64,000 nt of DNA from Nocardioides sp. JS614 (GCF_000015265.1 NC_008699.1:2666001-2730000), one strand, 5' to 3'. Positions 7,689 to 15,596 are shown, counted from the stretch's first letter. Numbers and translations are program-made. The notes: generated by a model from the letters alone, not told the origin.

Positions 7689-8408
7689 GTGACCGACCTG
7701 CTGCTGGTCGCCGGCGTCGCGGCGGTGGTGTTCGTGGTGGCAGCGATGGCACAGGCGATCACCGGATTCGGCTCGGCGCTGGTCGCCGTACCGCTGCTGG
7801 CGCTGGTGGTGCACCCGATCGCCGCGGTGGTCGCCGCCACCGCGATGAGCCTGGTGCTCACGAGTGGCGCGGCCTGGCGGGAACGGTCGCACCTGGACGG
7901 TCCCGCGGCGCGGACCCTGACGGTGACCGGCATCGTGGGGATGCCGGTCGGGCTGGTGCTCCTCGGCCTCGCCGACGAGTCGCGGCTGCAGGCGTGGATC
8001 GCGGGCGCCATGTTGGTCATGGTGCTGCTGGTGGCGAGTGGCGCCCGGATCGGCGCTCGCGGCCTACCGGTCGCCGGCCTGGTCAGCGGCGCGCTGCTGA
8101 CCTCGACCGGCATGAACGGGCCGCCGCTGGTGATGGCGCTGCTGGACCGGGAGCCGCGGCGCTACCGGGCCACCCTCCAGGGGGTGTTCGCGGCCCAGGA
8201 CGTGGTGGCGGTCGTCGCCTTCCTCGTGCTCGGGTACGTCGACGGCGAGGTCGCGCTGCTGACCGCGTCCGGCGTCGTGGGGCTGCCGGTCGGCTGGCGG
8301 CTCGGCGACGCGGTCTTCCACAAGATCCCGGCCGCCCGGCTGCGTCCGCTGGTCATCGGCGGCCTGCTGGTCACGGCCGCCTCGATGCTGGTCGGCGCGG
8401 TCACCTGA
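7689..8408 (+). CDS. TauE/SafE family membrane transporter
   Basis: 239 aa integral membrane protein with about 7-8 hydrophobic helices. The first helix bears the family pattern AQAITGFGSALVAVPLLAL (about residues 21-39). A second copy of the fold carries STGMNGPPLVMALLDREP (about 137-154), as expected for the internally duplicated TauE/SafE fold. Members export or import sulfite, sulfoacetate or other organic anions; the substrate here is not known. It is a single gene with its own leaderless-type promoter. Confidence 0.87.
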   Translation: MTDLLLVAGVAAVVFVVAAMAQAITGFGSALVAVPLLALVVHPIAAVVAATAMSLVLTSGAAWRERSHLDGPAARTLTVTGIVGMPVGLVLLGLADESRLQAWIAGAMLVMVLLVASGARIGARGLPVAGLVSGALLTSTGMNGPPLVMALLDREPRRYRATLQGVFAAQDVVAVVAFLVLGYVDGEVALLTASGVVGLPVGWRLGDAVFHKIPAARLRPLVIGGLLVTAASMLVGAVT

Positions 8409-8514
8409 CCGTCGGACCGGACCCCGACGACGGGCCCGGGGAAGAAGCCGCCAGGGAGCAGGACGAGGCCCTGAGCATCCTTCGGTGCCGGTCTCGACCG
8501 GGGAATGGACGCGC

Positions 8515-8545
8515 TTGCAATATGGTTGACATGTCAACTATATTG
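8515..8545 (+). promoter_or_regulatory. 28-bp palindromic operator overlapping the promoter of the SDR genes
   Basis: Positions 8518-8545 form an almost perfect inverted repeat (13 of 14 bases per arm) centred on the exact palindrome GTTGACATGTCAAC. It overlaps a good promoter: -35 TTGCAA (8515-8520) and -10 TATATT (8539-8544). A TetR- or MarR-type repressor would block RNA polymerase directly. No regulator gene is adjacent. The SDR start with AAAGGAG follows 27 bp later. Confidence 0.75.
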
Positions 8546-8571
8546 CCTACGGCTCTGGAAAGGAGCACGCC

Positions 8572-9333
8572 ATGTCCGAGCTGCTCGATTTCACCGGCAA
8601 GGTCGTCCTGATCACGGGAGGCGCGACCGGCATCGGGCGGGCCACGGCGCTGGCCTTCGCCCAGCAGGGCGCGCGGGTCGTCGTCGGAGACGTCGACGAC
8701 CGGGCGGCCGAGACCGTCCGCCTGATCGAGGAGTCGGGGGGCACGGCCCTGTTCGTCCGCACCGACGTCACCTCAGCGGCCGACGTCCAGCAGCTGGTCC
8801 GCACCACGGTCGACACCTACGGCGGGCTGCACGTGGCGTTCAACAACGCCGGCATCCTGCCGCCCACCGGGCCCCTCGCCGAGCAGAGCGAGGACGACTT
8901 CGACCGGACCATCGCCGTCGACCTCAAGGGCGTGTTCCTCGCGCTCAAGTACGAGATCGAGCACATGGCCGCCGCCGGCGGTGGCTCCATCATCAACACG
9001 GCCTCGGTCGCGGGCGTGATCGCCGACCCCGGCATGGCACCGTACGTCGCCGCCAAGCACGGCGTCGTCGGGCTCACCCGCGCGGCCGCGATCGACTACG
9101 CCGCGGCCGGCGTCCGGGTGAACGCCCTGGCGCCCGGCCTGGTCGACACGCCGATGACCAAGGTCTGGCAGGAGGACGCCGAGATCTGGGACGCGGTGGC
9201 CGCGAGCAACGGCTTCCACCGGGCGGCCGCGCCGGAGGAGATCGCCGGCACCGTCCTGTTCCTGGCCAGTGACCTGGCGTCGTTCACCACCGGGACCGTC
9301 GTGACGGCCGACGCGGGCCAGACCGCGCACTGA
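8572..9333 (+). CDS. SDR family NAD(P)-dependent oxidoreductase
   Basis: 253 aa classical short-chain dehydrogenase. The cofactor loop TGGATGIG is at residues 15-22, Asp follows the second strand (VVVGDVDD, suggesting NAD preference), then NNAG (about 90-93). The catalytic Ser is in INTASVAG, and Tyr/Lys are in YVAAKHG. The C-terminus is PGLVDTPM and FTTGTVVTADAGQ. The substrate is unknown; relatives act on alcohols, steroids or acyl-CoA intermediates. A strong RBS (AAAGGAG) precedes ATG 8572. It shares a palindrome-controlled promoter and probably an operon with the next SDR gene 68 bp downstream. Confidence 0.9.
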   Translation: MSELLDFTGKVVLITGGATGIGRATALAFAQQGARVVVGDVDDRAAETVRLIEESGGTALFVRTDVTSAADVQQLVRTTVDTYGGLHVAFNNAGILPPTGPLAEQSEDDFDRTIAVDLKGVFLALKYEIEHMAAAGGGSIINTASVAGVIADPGMAPYVAAKHGVVGLTRAAAIDYAAAGVRVNALAPGLVDTPMTKVWQEDAEIWDAVAASNGFHRAAAPEEIAGTVLFLASDLASFTTGTVVTADAGQTAH

Positions 9334-9401
9334 GCACACCGGTCGACGGCGACCGGCCCCGTTCGACATCGAAGTACCGAACTCACAGAAGGGTGCAGGA
9401 C

Positions 9402-10154
9402 ATGAGGAGACTGGAAGGTCGCGTCGCGATCGTCACCGGCGCGGCGAGCGGCATCGGCAAGGTGACCGCCCAGCGGCTCGCCGAGGAGGGCGCGGCGGTG
9501 CTGGTCACCGACATCCAGGTCGAGGCCGGCGAGGCCACGGTCAAGGAGCTCGAGGAGGCCGGCGGGCGCGCCGCGTTCATGCGGCACGACGTCACGAGTG
9601 AGGCCGACTGGGAGGCCGCGTTCGCCAAGGCGGCCGAGGAGTTCGGAGGTGTCGACATCCTCGTCAACAACGCGGGCATGGGTGACATCAAGCCGATCGA
9701 GGAGACCACCCTGGCCGAGTGGGACCGCACGGTCGCCATCGACCAGACCGGTGTCTTCCTGGGCATGAAGATCGGCGCGCCGTACCTCAAGCGCTCGGAG
9801 CACGCCTCGGTCGTCAACATCAGCTCGATCTTCGGCACCAGCGGTGGCTTCGGCGTCTCACCGGCCTACCACGCCGCCAAGGGTGCGGTGCGCACGCTGA
9901 CGAAGAACGTCGCGCTGCACTGGGCGACCGAGGGTGTCCGGGTCAACTCCATCCACCCCGGCTTCATCGCCACGCCGATCCTCGAGCAGTCCCGCGACAC
10001 CCCGATCTGGGACGGCATGGTGCAGCTGACGCCGATGGCCCGCCTGGGCCGCCCCGAGGACATCGCGGCCGGCGTGGCCTACCTGGCCAGCGACGACGCC
10101 GCGTTCGTCACCGGGCTCGAGCTCTACATCGACGGCGGCTACATGGCCCGCTGA
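9402..10154 (+). CDS. SDR family oxidoreductase
   Basis: 250 aa classical SDR. TGAASGIG is at about residues 13-20, Asp in VLVTDIQ points to NAD use, NNAG is present, the catalytic Ser is in NISSIFG, and Tyr-x3-Lys is YHAAKGA. The C-terminal IHPGFIATPIL and TGLELYIDGGYMAR resemble the cyclopentanol/hydroxysteroid dehydrogenase branch. ATG 9402 is preferred over the GTG at 9393 because AGAAGGG sits 8 nt upstream of the ATG. It lies downstream of another SDR gene, so two successive oxidations of one inducer-linked compound are plausible but unproven. Confidence 0.88.
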   Translation: MRRLEGRVAIVTGAASGIGKVTAQRLAEEGAAVLVTDIQVEAGEATVKELEEAGGRAAFMRHDVTSEADWEAAFAKAAEEFGGVDILVNNAGMGDIKPIEETTLAEWDRTVAIDQTGVFLGMKIGAPYLKRSEHASVVNISSIFGTSGGFGVSPAYHAAKGAVRTLTKNVALHWATEGVRVNSIHPGFIATPILEQSRDTPIWDGMVQLTPMARLGRPEDIAAGVAYLASDDAAFVTGLELYIDGGYMAR

Positions 10155-10193
10155 CGCGGGCCGTCCGTCCGACACCCGCGGCCAGGGACCCGC

Positions 10194-10212
10194 CGGCAGC
10201 CGATGCTGCCGG
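10194..10212. terminator. Short perfect hairpin between the SDR operon and cobQ
   Basis: CCGGCAGC (10194-10201), loop GAT, GCTGCCGG (10205-10212). An 8-bp GC stem without a T-tract. It probably ends the SDR transcript just before the cobQ promoter. Confidence 0.5.
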
Positions 10213-10218
10213 GCTTCC

Positions 10219-10224
10219 TATGCT
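10219..10224 (+). promoter_or_regulatory. -10-like TATGCT before cobQ
   Basis: TATGCT lies 9 nt before ATG 10234. No cobalamin riboswitch-like B12 box was seen in the 79-bp gap upstream. Confidence 0.35.
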
Positions 10225-10233
10225 GGGCTGCCC

Positions 10234-11721
10234 ATGAGCGGGATCCTGGTCGCGGGCACGAGCTCGGACGCCGGCAAGAGCGTCGTCACCACTGGACTGT
10301 GCCGCTCGCTGGCGCGCGCGGGTGTGCACGTCGCGCCGTTCAAGGCGCAGAACATGTCGAACAACTCGATGGTCTGCGCGGACGGCGCGGAGATCGGCCG
10401 GGCGCAGTGGGTGCAGGCCGTGGCCGCGAACGCCGAGCCCGAGGCGGCGATGAACCCGGTGCTGCTCAAGCCGGGCAGTGACCTGCGCAGCCACGTCGTC
10501 GTGATGGGTCGTCCCGGCGGCACGCTGGGCGCGGACGACTTCGCCGAGGGCCGGGAGCCCCTGGCGGCTGCGGCGTACGCCGCCTTCGACGACCTGGCGT
10601 CGCGCTACGACGTCGTCGTCGCGGAGGGCGCCGGCAGTCCAGCCGAGATCAACCTGCGGTCCGGCGACTTCGTGAACATGGGGCTCGCGCGGCACGCCGG
10701 CCTGCCGACGGTGGTCGTCGGCGACATCGACCGGGGCGGCCTGCTGGCGGCCATGTTCGGCACCGTGGCGCTGCTCGAGCCCGCCGACCAGCGGCTGCTC
10801 GCGGGGTTCGTCGTCAACAAGTTCCGCGGCGACCTCGACCTGCTGCGACCCGGGCTCGAGGAGGTCGCCCGGCTCACCGGCCGGCCGGTGTACGGCGTGC
10901 TGCCGTGGCACCCCGACCTCTGGATGGACTCCGAGGACACCCTCGCCGTCGCCGGCCGGCAGGCGCGCGACGGCCGGGCGGCGCTCAAGGTCGCGGTCGT
11001 GCGGCTGCCGCGGATCAGCAACGTGACCGACGTCGACGCGCTCGGGATCGAGCCCAGCCTCGACGTCGTCTTCGCCACCGACCCGCGAGCCCTCTCGGAC
11101 GCCGACCTGGTCGTGCTGCCCGGGACCCGTGCGACCATCGCGGACCTCGCCTGGCTGCGCGAGCGGGGGCTGGACCGAGCCGTCCACGCGCACGCCGCTG
11201 CCGGTCGCCCGGTGCTCGGGATCTGCGGGGGCTTCCAGATGCTCGGCCGGTCCGTCTCGGATCCGGGCGGCGTCGAGGGGCAGCCCGGCGCCGAGGTCGA
11301 GGGGCTGGCGCTGCTCGACGTACGCACCGACTTCTCCGCGGTGAAGGTGCTCCGGCTCTCCCGGGGTCTCGCGCTCGGCGCCTCGACCGCTGGCTACGAG
11401 ATCCACCACGGGAGGGTCACGCGGGGCGCCGGCGCCGAGGAGTTCCTCGGCGGGGCCCGGGAGGGCCACGTGCTCGGCACGATGTGGCACGGCAGCCTCG
11501 AGGGCGACGCCTTCCGCACGGCGTTCCTGACCGAGGTCGCGCGGCTGACCGGTCACGTGTGGGAGCCTTCCGGGGTGAGCTTCGCGGCGGCACGGGAGGG
11601 GCGGATGGAGCTGCTCGCCGACCTCGTCGAGGAGCACCTCGACGTCGCCGCGATCGCCGCCCTCGCCTCCGAGGGCGTACCCGACGGCCTGCCGGTCCTG
11701 CCGCCGGGCGCTGACCGGTGA
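10234..11721 (+). CDS. cobQ: Cobyric acid synthase
   Basis: ATP- and glutamine-dependent amidation of the corrin side chains to give adenosylcobyric acid. 495 aa. The N-terminal MinD/BioD-like ATPase domain starts GILVAGTSSDAGKSVVTTG and has APFKAQNMSNNS. The C-terminal glutaminase domain has the nucleophile Cys in GICGGFQMLG (about residue 332) and His in MWHGSLEGDAFR. Its last four bases overlap the cobU start. With cobU, cobS and cobT nearby the locus covers lower-ligand and nucleotide-loop assembly only. The ring-building genes are not in this window. Confidence 0.95.
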   Translation: MSGILVAGTSSDAGKSVVTTGLCRSLARAGVHVAPFKAQNMSNNSMVCADGAEIGRAQWVQAVAANAEPEAAMNPVLLKPGSDLRSHVVVMGRPGGTLGADDFAEGREPLAAAAYAAFDDLASRYDVVVAEGAGSPAEINLRSGDFVNMGLARHAGLPTVVVGDIDRGGLLAAMFGTVALLEPADQRLLAGFVVNKFRGDLDLLRPGLEEVARLTGRPVYGVLPWHPDLWMDSEDTLAVAGRQARDGRAALKVAVVRLPRISNVTDVDALGIEPSLDVVFATDPRALSDADLVVLPGTRATIADLAWLRERGLDRAVHAHAAAGRPVLGICGGFQMLGRSVSDPGGVEGQPGAEVEGLALLDVRTDFSAVKVLRLSRGLALGASTAGYEIHHGRVTRGAGAEEFLGGAREGHVLGTMWHGSLEGDAFRTAFLTEVARLTGHVWEPSGVSFAAAREGRMELLADLVEEHLDVAAIAALASEGVPDGLPVLPPGADR

Positions 11722-12239
11722 AGGTCCTGGTCACCGGTGGGGTCCGGTCCGGCAAGTCCACGCACGCCGAGGCCCTGGTGCGTGCCGAGCCCGCCGTCAC
11801 CTACGTCGCCCCGGGTCCGGCCCAGGACGACGCCGACTGGGCCGCTCGGGTCGCCGCCCACCGCGCCCGCCGGCCGGCCACCTGGACCACACTCGAGACC
11901 GGCGACCTCGCCGCAGCGCTGCGCACCCCCGGCCCGGTGCTGGTGGACTGCCTCGGCACCTGGCTGACCCGGCAAGTCGACGAGGCCGGGCTCTGGGAGG
12001 CCGAGTCCGACGCAGTGGCGGCGTACGTCGACGCCCGGGTGAGCGAGGCGCTGACGGTGCTGGCCGGGCGTCCGGACGGGCCCGTGGTGCTGGTCACCAA
12101 CGAGGTCGGTCTCGGCGTGGTCCCCGAGCACCGCTCCGGCCGCCTGTTCCGGGACCTCCTCGGGGTCGTCAACCAGCGGTTCGGCCCGGCCTGCGACGAG
12201 GTGCACCTCGTCGTCGCGGGCCGGGTCCTCGTCCTCTAG
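11718..12239 (+). CDS. cobU: Adenosylcobinamide kinase / adenosylcobinamide-phosphate guanylyltransferase
   Basis: Phosphorylates and then GMP-activates the aminopropanol arm of adenosylcobinamide. 173 aa with P-loop GGVRSGKST at residues 7-15. VDCLGTWLT and VTNEVGLGVVPEH (about 125-137) are the family's conserved segments. The GTG at 11718 overlaps the cobQ stop by GTGA, so translation is coupled. The activated product is the substrate of CobS, encoded convergently downstream. Confidence 0.95.
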   Translation: MKVLVTGGVRSGKSTHAEALVRAEPAVTYVAPGPAQDDADWAARVAAHRARRPATWTTLETGDLAAALRTPGPVLVDCLGTWLTRQVDEAGLWEAESDAVAAYVDARVSEALTVLAGRPDGPVVLVTNEVGLGVVPEHRSGRLFRDLLGVVNQRFGPACDEVHLVVAGRVLVL

Positions 12240-12242
12240 CGT

Positions 12243-12396
12243 CGCGTCTTGGAAGTTGTTGAACGGTTGGCGTTCTCAGGGTGTGTGCATCGCAACGCGC
12301 CGGCGCGCCGCCATACCCACTCGTCTCGCAAGCGTCGGCAACGCAGCGAGGTGCGTGCCATGTGGGCGCGAAGCGCCCAAGAACTTCTGGGACGCG
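12243..12396. repeat. MITE-like element with imperfect terminal inverted repeats
   Basis: This 154-bp block fills the gap between the convergent cobU and cobS genes. Its ends are inverted: a 19-nt left arm (12243-12261, containing GCGTCTTGGAAGTTGTTG) matches the right arm (12378-12396, CAAGAACTTCTGGGACGCG read in reverse) at about 15 of 19 bases. GCGT flanks both ends (12239-12242 and 12397-12400) and could be a short target duplication. Inside is a hairpin TGGGCGC-GAA-GCGCCCA (12363-12379) that could act as a terminator. The minus strand is open across it, but that frame runs through cobS in another phase and is not credible as a gene. Confidence 0.5.
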
Positions 12397-12399
12397 GCG

Positions 12400-13089
12400 T
12401 TAGCGCGCCGCCCAGGCGAGCAGCGTGGCCGCGAGCGCCAGCTCGACCGCGGCACCCATGACGTCGCCGGTGACGCCGCCGAACCGTCGTACGGTGCGGC
12501 GGACGAGCACCAGCACGACCAGCCCGCCGACCGCCGACAGCAGCAGGCCGCCGAGGACCGCGACCGGCAGGGGGACGGTGCGCGCGACGTCGGCGCCGAG
12601 GCCGTCCGCGCGCGCCGCCGGCACCCGCGTGCAGCACACGATCCAGAGCGCGCACCGGGACAGGCAGACCAGCGCGCCCGCCAGGAGGGGCTGGTCCAGC
12701 AGCGTCGCGAGGGCGGCCGCCTGCACCCCGGCCACGACCACGGTCGCCAGGACGCCGGCCGGACCGCTGGTGCCCGACCGCATCACGGCGAGGGAGCGGG
12801 CCGGGTCGTACGACGCCGCGAGGCCGTCCACCGTGTCGGAGAGCCCGTCCCAGTGCAGCGCGCGCGAGCTCGCGGCCAGGGCACCGACCGCCAGCAGGCC
12901 CACGGCGAGTGGCGGCAGCTCGACCGCCCGCCCGGCGGCCAGGACCGCCGCGACGAGCAGCCCGAGGGGGAGCGCCGCGAGGGGGGCCAGCAGCATCGCG
13001 CGACGAGCCGTGTCCCGGTCCACCCGCGTCGGTGGGCGCACCGGCAGGGCGGTCAGGGTCCCGACCGCGAACCGCCAGGCGTCACGCAT
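12400..13089 (-). CDS. cobS: Adenosylcobinamide-GDP ribazoletransferase (cobalamin synthase)
   Basis: Membrane enzyme joining adenosylcobinamide-GDP to alpha-ribazole, the last assembly step of cobalamin. 229 aa, strongly hydrophobic with about 6 membrane helices. The metal-binding motif ALHWDGLSDTVDGLAA is near residue 75, where the family usually shows HLDGLADTADG. Start ATG 13089 overlaps the end of cobT by 8 bp. The gene is somewhat shorter than many homologues (about 250 aa), mostly at the C-terminus. Confidence 0.92.
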   Translation of the reverse strand: MRDAWRFAVGTLTALPVRPPTRVDRDTARRAMLLAPLAALPLGLLVAAVLAAGRAVELPPLAVGLLAVGALAASSRALHWDGLSDTVDGLAASYDPARSLAVMRSGTSGPAGVLATVVVAGVQAAALATLLDQPLLAGALVCLSRCALWIVCCTRVPAARADGLGADVARTVPLPVAVLGGLLLSAVGGLVVLVLVRRTVRRFGGVTGDVMGAAVELALAATLLAWAAR

Positions 13090-14101
13090 CGAGCTCGCTG
13101 AGCAGGCCCACGTCGCGCAGCAGGGCGACCGCACTGCGCAGCACCGGCACTGCCGCGACCGCACCGCTGCCCTCGCCGAGCCGCAGCCCGAGGTCGAGGG
13201 CCGGCTCGAGACCGAGCTTGGCCAGGGCAAGGGACTGGGCCGGTTCCGTGGAGCGGTGGCCGGCGGCGTACCAGGTCGACGCACCCGGATCGATCCGGTC
13301 GGCCGTGAGCGCGCACGCGACCGCCATCAGCCCGTCGAGGACAGCTGGAACGCCCTGACGCGCGGCCTCGAGCAGGTAGCCGGTGCTGGCGGCGAGGTCG
13401 GCGCTGCCGAGCGCCGCGAGCGCCTCGACCGGGTCGTCGACGCGGGTTCCGGCGCGGCGCAGGGCCCGGTCGATGAGGGCCTGCTTGTGCGCGAGGGTGG
13501 GCACGTCGATGCCGGTGCCGCGCCCGGTGACCTCACTGGCCGGGAGCCCGAGACCGGCCGCCACCAGGGCCGCCGCCGGCGTGGTGTTGCCGATCCCCAT
13601 GTCGCCGCTGAGCAGCAGCTGCGCCCCGGCGGCGATCTCCTCGCGGGCGACCGTGGCGCCGGCGTCGAGCGCGGTCCGGGTCTCCTCGGCGGTGAGCGCG
13701 TCCTCCAGGTGGATCGCGCCCGAGGAGCGCCGCACCTTGAACCGGCGTACGTCGTCCGGCACGTCGGCCAGGTCGTCGTCGACGCCCAGGTCGAGGACCC
13801 GGACGGCGACCCCGTGCGCACCCGCGAGCGCGTTGACGCCCGCGCGGCCGGCGACGAAGGTCCGCACCATGGCGGCGGTGATCGCGGGCGGGTACGCCGA
13901 CACGCCGTGGCGCGCGATGCCGTGGTCGCCCGCGAAGATCACCAGGCGGACGTGCGCGAGCTCGCGCGGCGGCACCTCGCCCTGGCAGGCCGAGAGCCAG
14001 ACGCCGAGGTCGCCGAGGCGGCCGAGCGCTCCGGGAGGGGTGGCCAGGTCGGCGAGGCGGGCCGCGGCGCGGGCCGCGACGTCGGCGGAGGGTGCGCGCA
14101 T
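13082..14101 (-). CDS. cobT: Nicotinate-nucleotide--dimethylbenzimidazole phosphoribosyltransferase
   Basis: Makes alpha-ribazole-5'-phosphate from dimethylbenzimidazole for the lower ligand of cobalamin. 339 aa, normal length. Seen are FAGDHGIARHGVSAYP (about 55-70), GDMGIGNTTPAAAL (about 165-178), GRGTGID and the catalytic Glu region LGEGSGAVAAVPVL near the C-terminus. ATG 14101 is the first start that preserves the typical N-terminal helix. Only 5 nt separate it from the end of the upstream P-loop kinase gene, so the three minus-strand genes kinase-cobT-cobS probably form an operon. Confidence 0.95.
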   Translation of the reverse strand: MRAPSADVAARAAARLADLATPPGALGRLGDLGVWLSACQGEVPPRELAHVRLVIFAGDHGIARHGVSAYPPAITAAMVRTFVAGRAGVNALAGAHGVAVRVLDLGVDDDLADVPDDVRRFKVRRSSGAIHLEDALTAEETRTALDAGATVAREEIAAGAQLLLSGDMGIGNTTPAAALVAAGLGLPASEVTGRGTGIDVPTLAHKQALIDRALRRAGTRVDDPVEALAALGSADLAASTGYLLEAARQGVPAVLDGLMAVACALTADRIDPGASTWYAAGHRSTEPAQSLALAKLGLEPALDLGLRLGEGSGAVAAVPVLRSAVALLRDVGLLSELDA

Positions 14102-14106
14102 GGCCG

Positions 14107-14667
14107 TCAGGCTAACGGCGCGAGCACCTCTCGGACCCAGCGGTCGCCCTCGGGCCGGCTGCGCAGGTGCACGATCGGCAGGTCCGGCCGGGCGGCGGCG
14201 ACCGCCCGGACCCGCTCGTCGTAGAGGTGCCGGGTGCTGATCGTCCATCGGACGATGTGCTCCCGGTCGGTGAAGAACCGGAGCAGCGGGCCCTCCCGGT
14301 TGCCGTTCCACAGCTCCTCGCGACGCACGCGGCGGCGGACCGTGCGGCGTACGACCCGGCTCAGGGTCACCCGGAACGGCAGATCCAGCCAGACCATCAG
14401 GTCGGCCCGCTCCGTGAGCAGTGGACGCGCGTCGTCGTACTGCCACTCGGTCACCCACCGGCCCGCGGCGAGGAGCGCCGCCAGATCGGACTCGAACGTG
14501 GGTCGCCTGGTCCAGCCGGCGCCGTGGAACAGGGCGTCCATCTCGGTGTACGGCAGGTCGAGCACGGCGGCGACCCGACGGGCGAGGGTGCTCTTGCCGG
14601 AGCCGGACACCCCCACGACCGCGATCCGCTCCGGCCGGTAGGGGAGCGGGTCGGAGGCGCTGAGCAC
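14107..14667 (-). CDS. P-loop kinase-like NTPase (adenylate/shikimate-kinase-like)
   Basis: 186 aa from GTG 14667. The Walker A loop GVSGSGKST lies about 20 residues in. The fold continues with LPYTEMDALFHGAGW (a Lid/NMP-like acceptor segment), MVWLDLPFRVTLSRVVRRT and EELWNGNREGPLLRFF, which mark a widespread family of unassigned small-molecule kinases. A longer start at 14745 is possible but would overlap the divergent gene. It sits directly before cobT, so a role in B12 salvage, such as phosphorylating a nucleoside-like precursor, is possible but only inferred from position. Confidence 0.78.
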   Translation of the reverse strand: MLSASDPLPYRPERIAVVGVSGSGKSTLARRVAAVLDLPYTEMDALFHGAGWTRRPTFESDLAALLAAGRWVTEWQYDDARPLLTERADLMVWLDLPFRVTLSRVVRRTVRRRVRREELWNGNREGPLLRFFTDREHIVRWTISTRHLYDERVRAVAAARPDLPIVHLRSRPEGDRWVREVLAPLA

Positions 14668-14677
14668 CGCGGCATCG

Positions 14678-14683
14678 TACGGT
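14678..14683 (+). promoter_or_regulatory. -10 box TACGGT of a leaderless gene
   Basis: The box ends 6 nt before the GTG at 14690. It also lies in the divergent gap with the P-loop kinase gene. Confidence 0.45.
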
Positions 14684-14689
14684 GCGGGC

Positions 14690-15478
14690 GTGGAGGCGTG
14701 CGAGATCGAGCCGGGCGACCGACCGGGGTCGTTCGTGCTGCGCATGTCCGGCCTGAGCCAGTCGCACGTGGACCTCGACGACCCGACCCGGCTCGCCTTC
14801 GACTACGTACGCCGGATGGCCGACGTCGTGGACGCCGCCGCCCCGCCCGGGGCGCCGGTGCGGGTCGTACACGTCGGCGGGGCCGCGATGACGCTGCCTC
14901 GCTACGTCGCCGTCACCCGGCCGGGTTCACCCCAGGTCGTGCTGGAGCCGGCGAGCGAGGTCACCGAGCTGGTCCGCCGCGAGCTCCCGCTGCCGCGCCG
15001 CAGCGGGATCAAGGTGCGTGGGGTCGACGGCCGGCAGGGCGTCGCCGCGCTCCGCGACGCCTACGCGGAGCTGGTCCTCCTCGACGCCTTCGCCGACGGC
15101 CGGGTGCCGGCGGACCTGGTGACGGTCGAGTTCTTCGAGGACGTCGCCCGGGTCCTCGGTGCCGAGGGACTGCTGGTGCTCAACCTCACCGACCGGGCGC
15201 CGTTCGGGTGGACCCGGCGGGTGGTCGCCGGGCTTCGGCTGGTGTTCGGGTCGGTCGCCCTGGGCGTCGAGCCGGCGACCCTGCGGGCCCGCCGGCTCGG
15301 CAACCTGGTCGTCGTCGCCTCGCGGGGCCGGGTGCCGACCGACGCGCTGGCGGCCCGGGCGGCGAGCGGGTCCGCGCCGTACCGGGTGCTGGACGGGCGC
15401 CAGGTCAGCGACCGCTTCGGTGGCGGCACTGCCTTCACCGACAGCGACTCCGCCCCCTCGCCGGCTCCGGACGGCTGA
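14690..15478 (+). CDS. Spermidine synthase-like protein
   Basis: 262 aa with a Rossmann-like methyltransferase fold. It matches the spermidine-synthase-like family that actinobacteria carry alongside true polyamine synthases: VRVVHVGGAAMTLPRYVA (motif I region), VVLEPASEV (acidic residue after strand 2), VRGVDGRQGVAALRDAYAEL and the DAFADGRVPADLVT segment. No transmembrane N-terminal domain is present, unlike many fused homologues. The real substrate is unknown because members lacking the canonical Asp pair may not make spermidine. The gene has its own leaderless promoter and is followed by the intergenic repeat array. Confidence 0.75.
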   Translation: MEACEIEPGDRPGSFVLRMSGLSQSHVDLDDPTRLAFDYVRRMADVVDAAAPPGAPVRVVHVGGAAMTLPRYVAVTRPGSPQVVLEPASEVTELVRRELPLPRRSGIKVRGVDGRQGVAALRDAYAELVLLDAFADGRVPADLVTVEFFEDVARVLGAEGLLVLNLTDRAPFGWTRRVVAGLRLVFGSVALGVEPATLRARRLGNLVVVASRGRVPTDALAARAASGSAPYRVLDGRQVSDRFGGGTAFTDSDSAPSPAPDG

Positions 15479-15481
15479 CCG

Positions 15482-15595
15482 GGTCGAGTCGGCGCGTCTT
15501 GCCCGGCTGGATGGGTCGAGTCGGCGCGTCTTGCCCGCCGGGGCGTACAAGATGCGCCGACTCGGGGTTGCAGGGCGAGCAAGATGCGCCGAGTC
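15482..15595. repeat. Intergenic repeat array: two direct and two inverted copies of a 24-bp motif
   Basis: Copies containing GTCGAGTCGGCGCGTCTTG start at 15482 and 15514. Inverted copies containing CAAGATGCGCCGACTC lie at 15548-15563 and 15580-15595 (the last has GAGTC for GACTC). Copies two and three can pair as a 16-bp stem (15518-15533 with 15548-15563, one G-U pair). The same motif recurs at 36821-36876 and 37909-37964. At all three sites it lies at a 3' end between convergent genes, which suggests a bidirectional terminator. Confidence 0.85.
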
Positions 15596-15596
15596 G

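Noticed and set aside
9393..9401. GTG 9393 as the start of the second SDR gene
   Set aside because: It adds only three residues and lies too close to the AGAAGGG that correctly spaces to ATG 9402.
10155..10233. Cobalamin riboswitch before cobQ
   Set aside because: The gap is only 79 bp and contains a short hairpin and a -10 box. No B12-box-like sequence or room for the aptamer.
15482..15595. CRISPR array
   Set aside because: The repeats are in both orientations, have unequal short spacers and lie beside no cas gene. They recur elsewhere as pairs.
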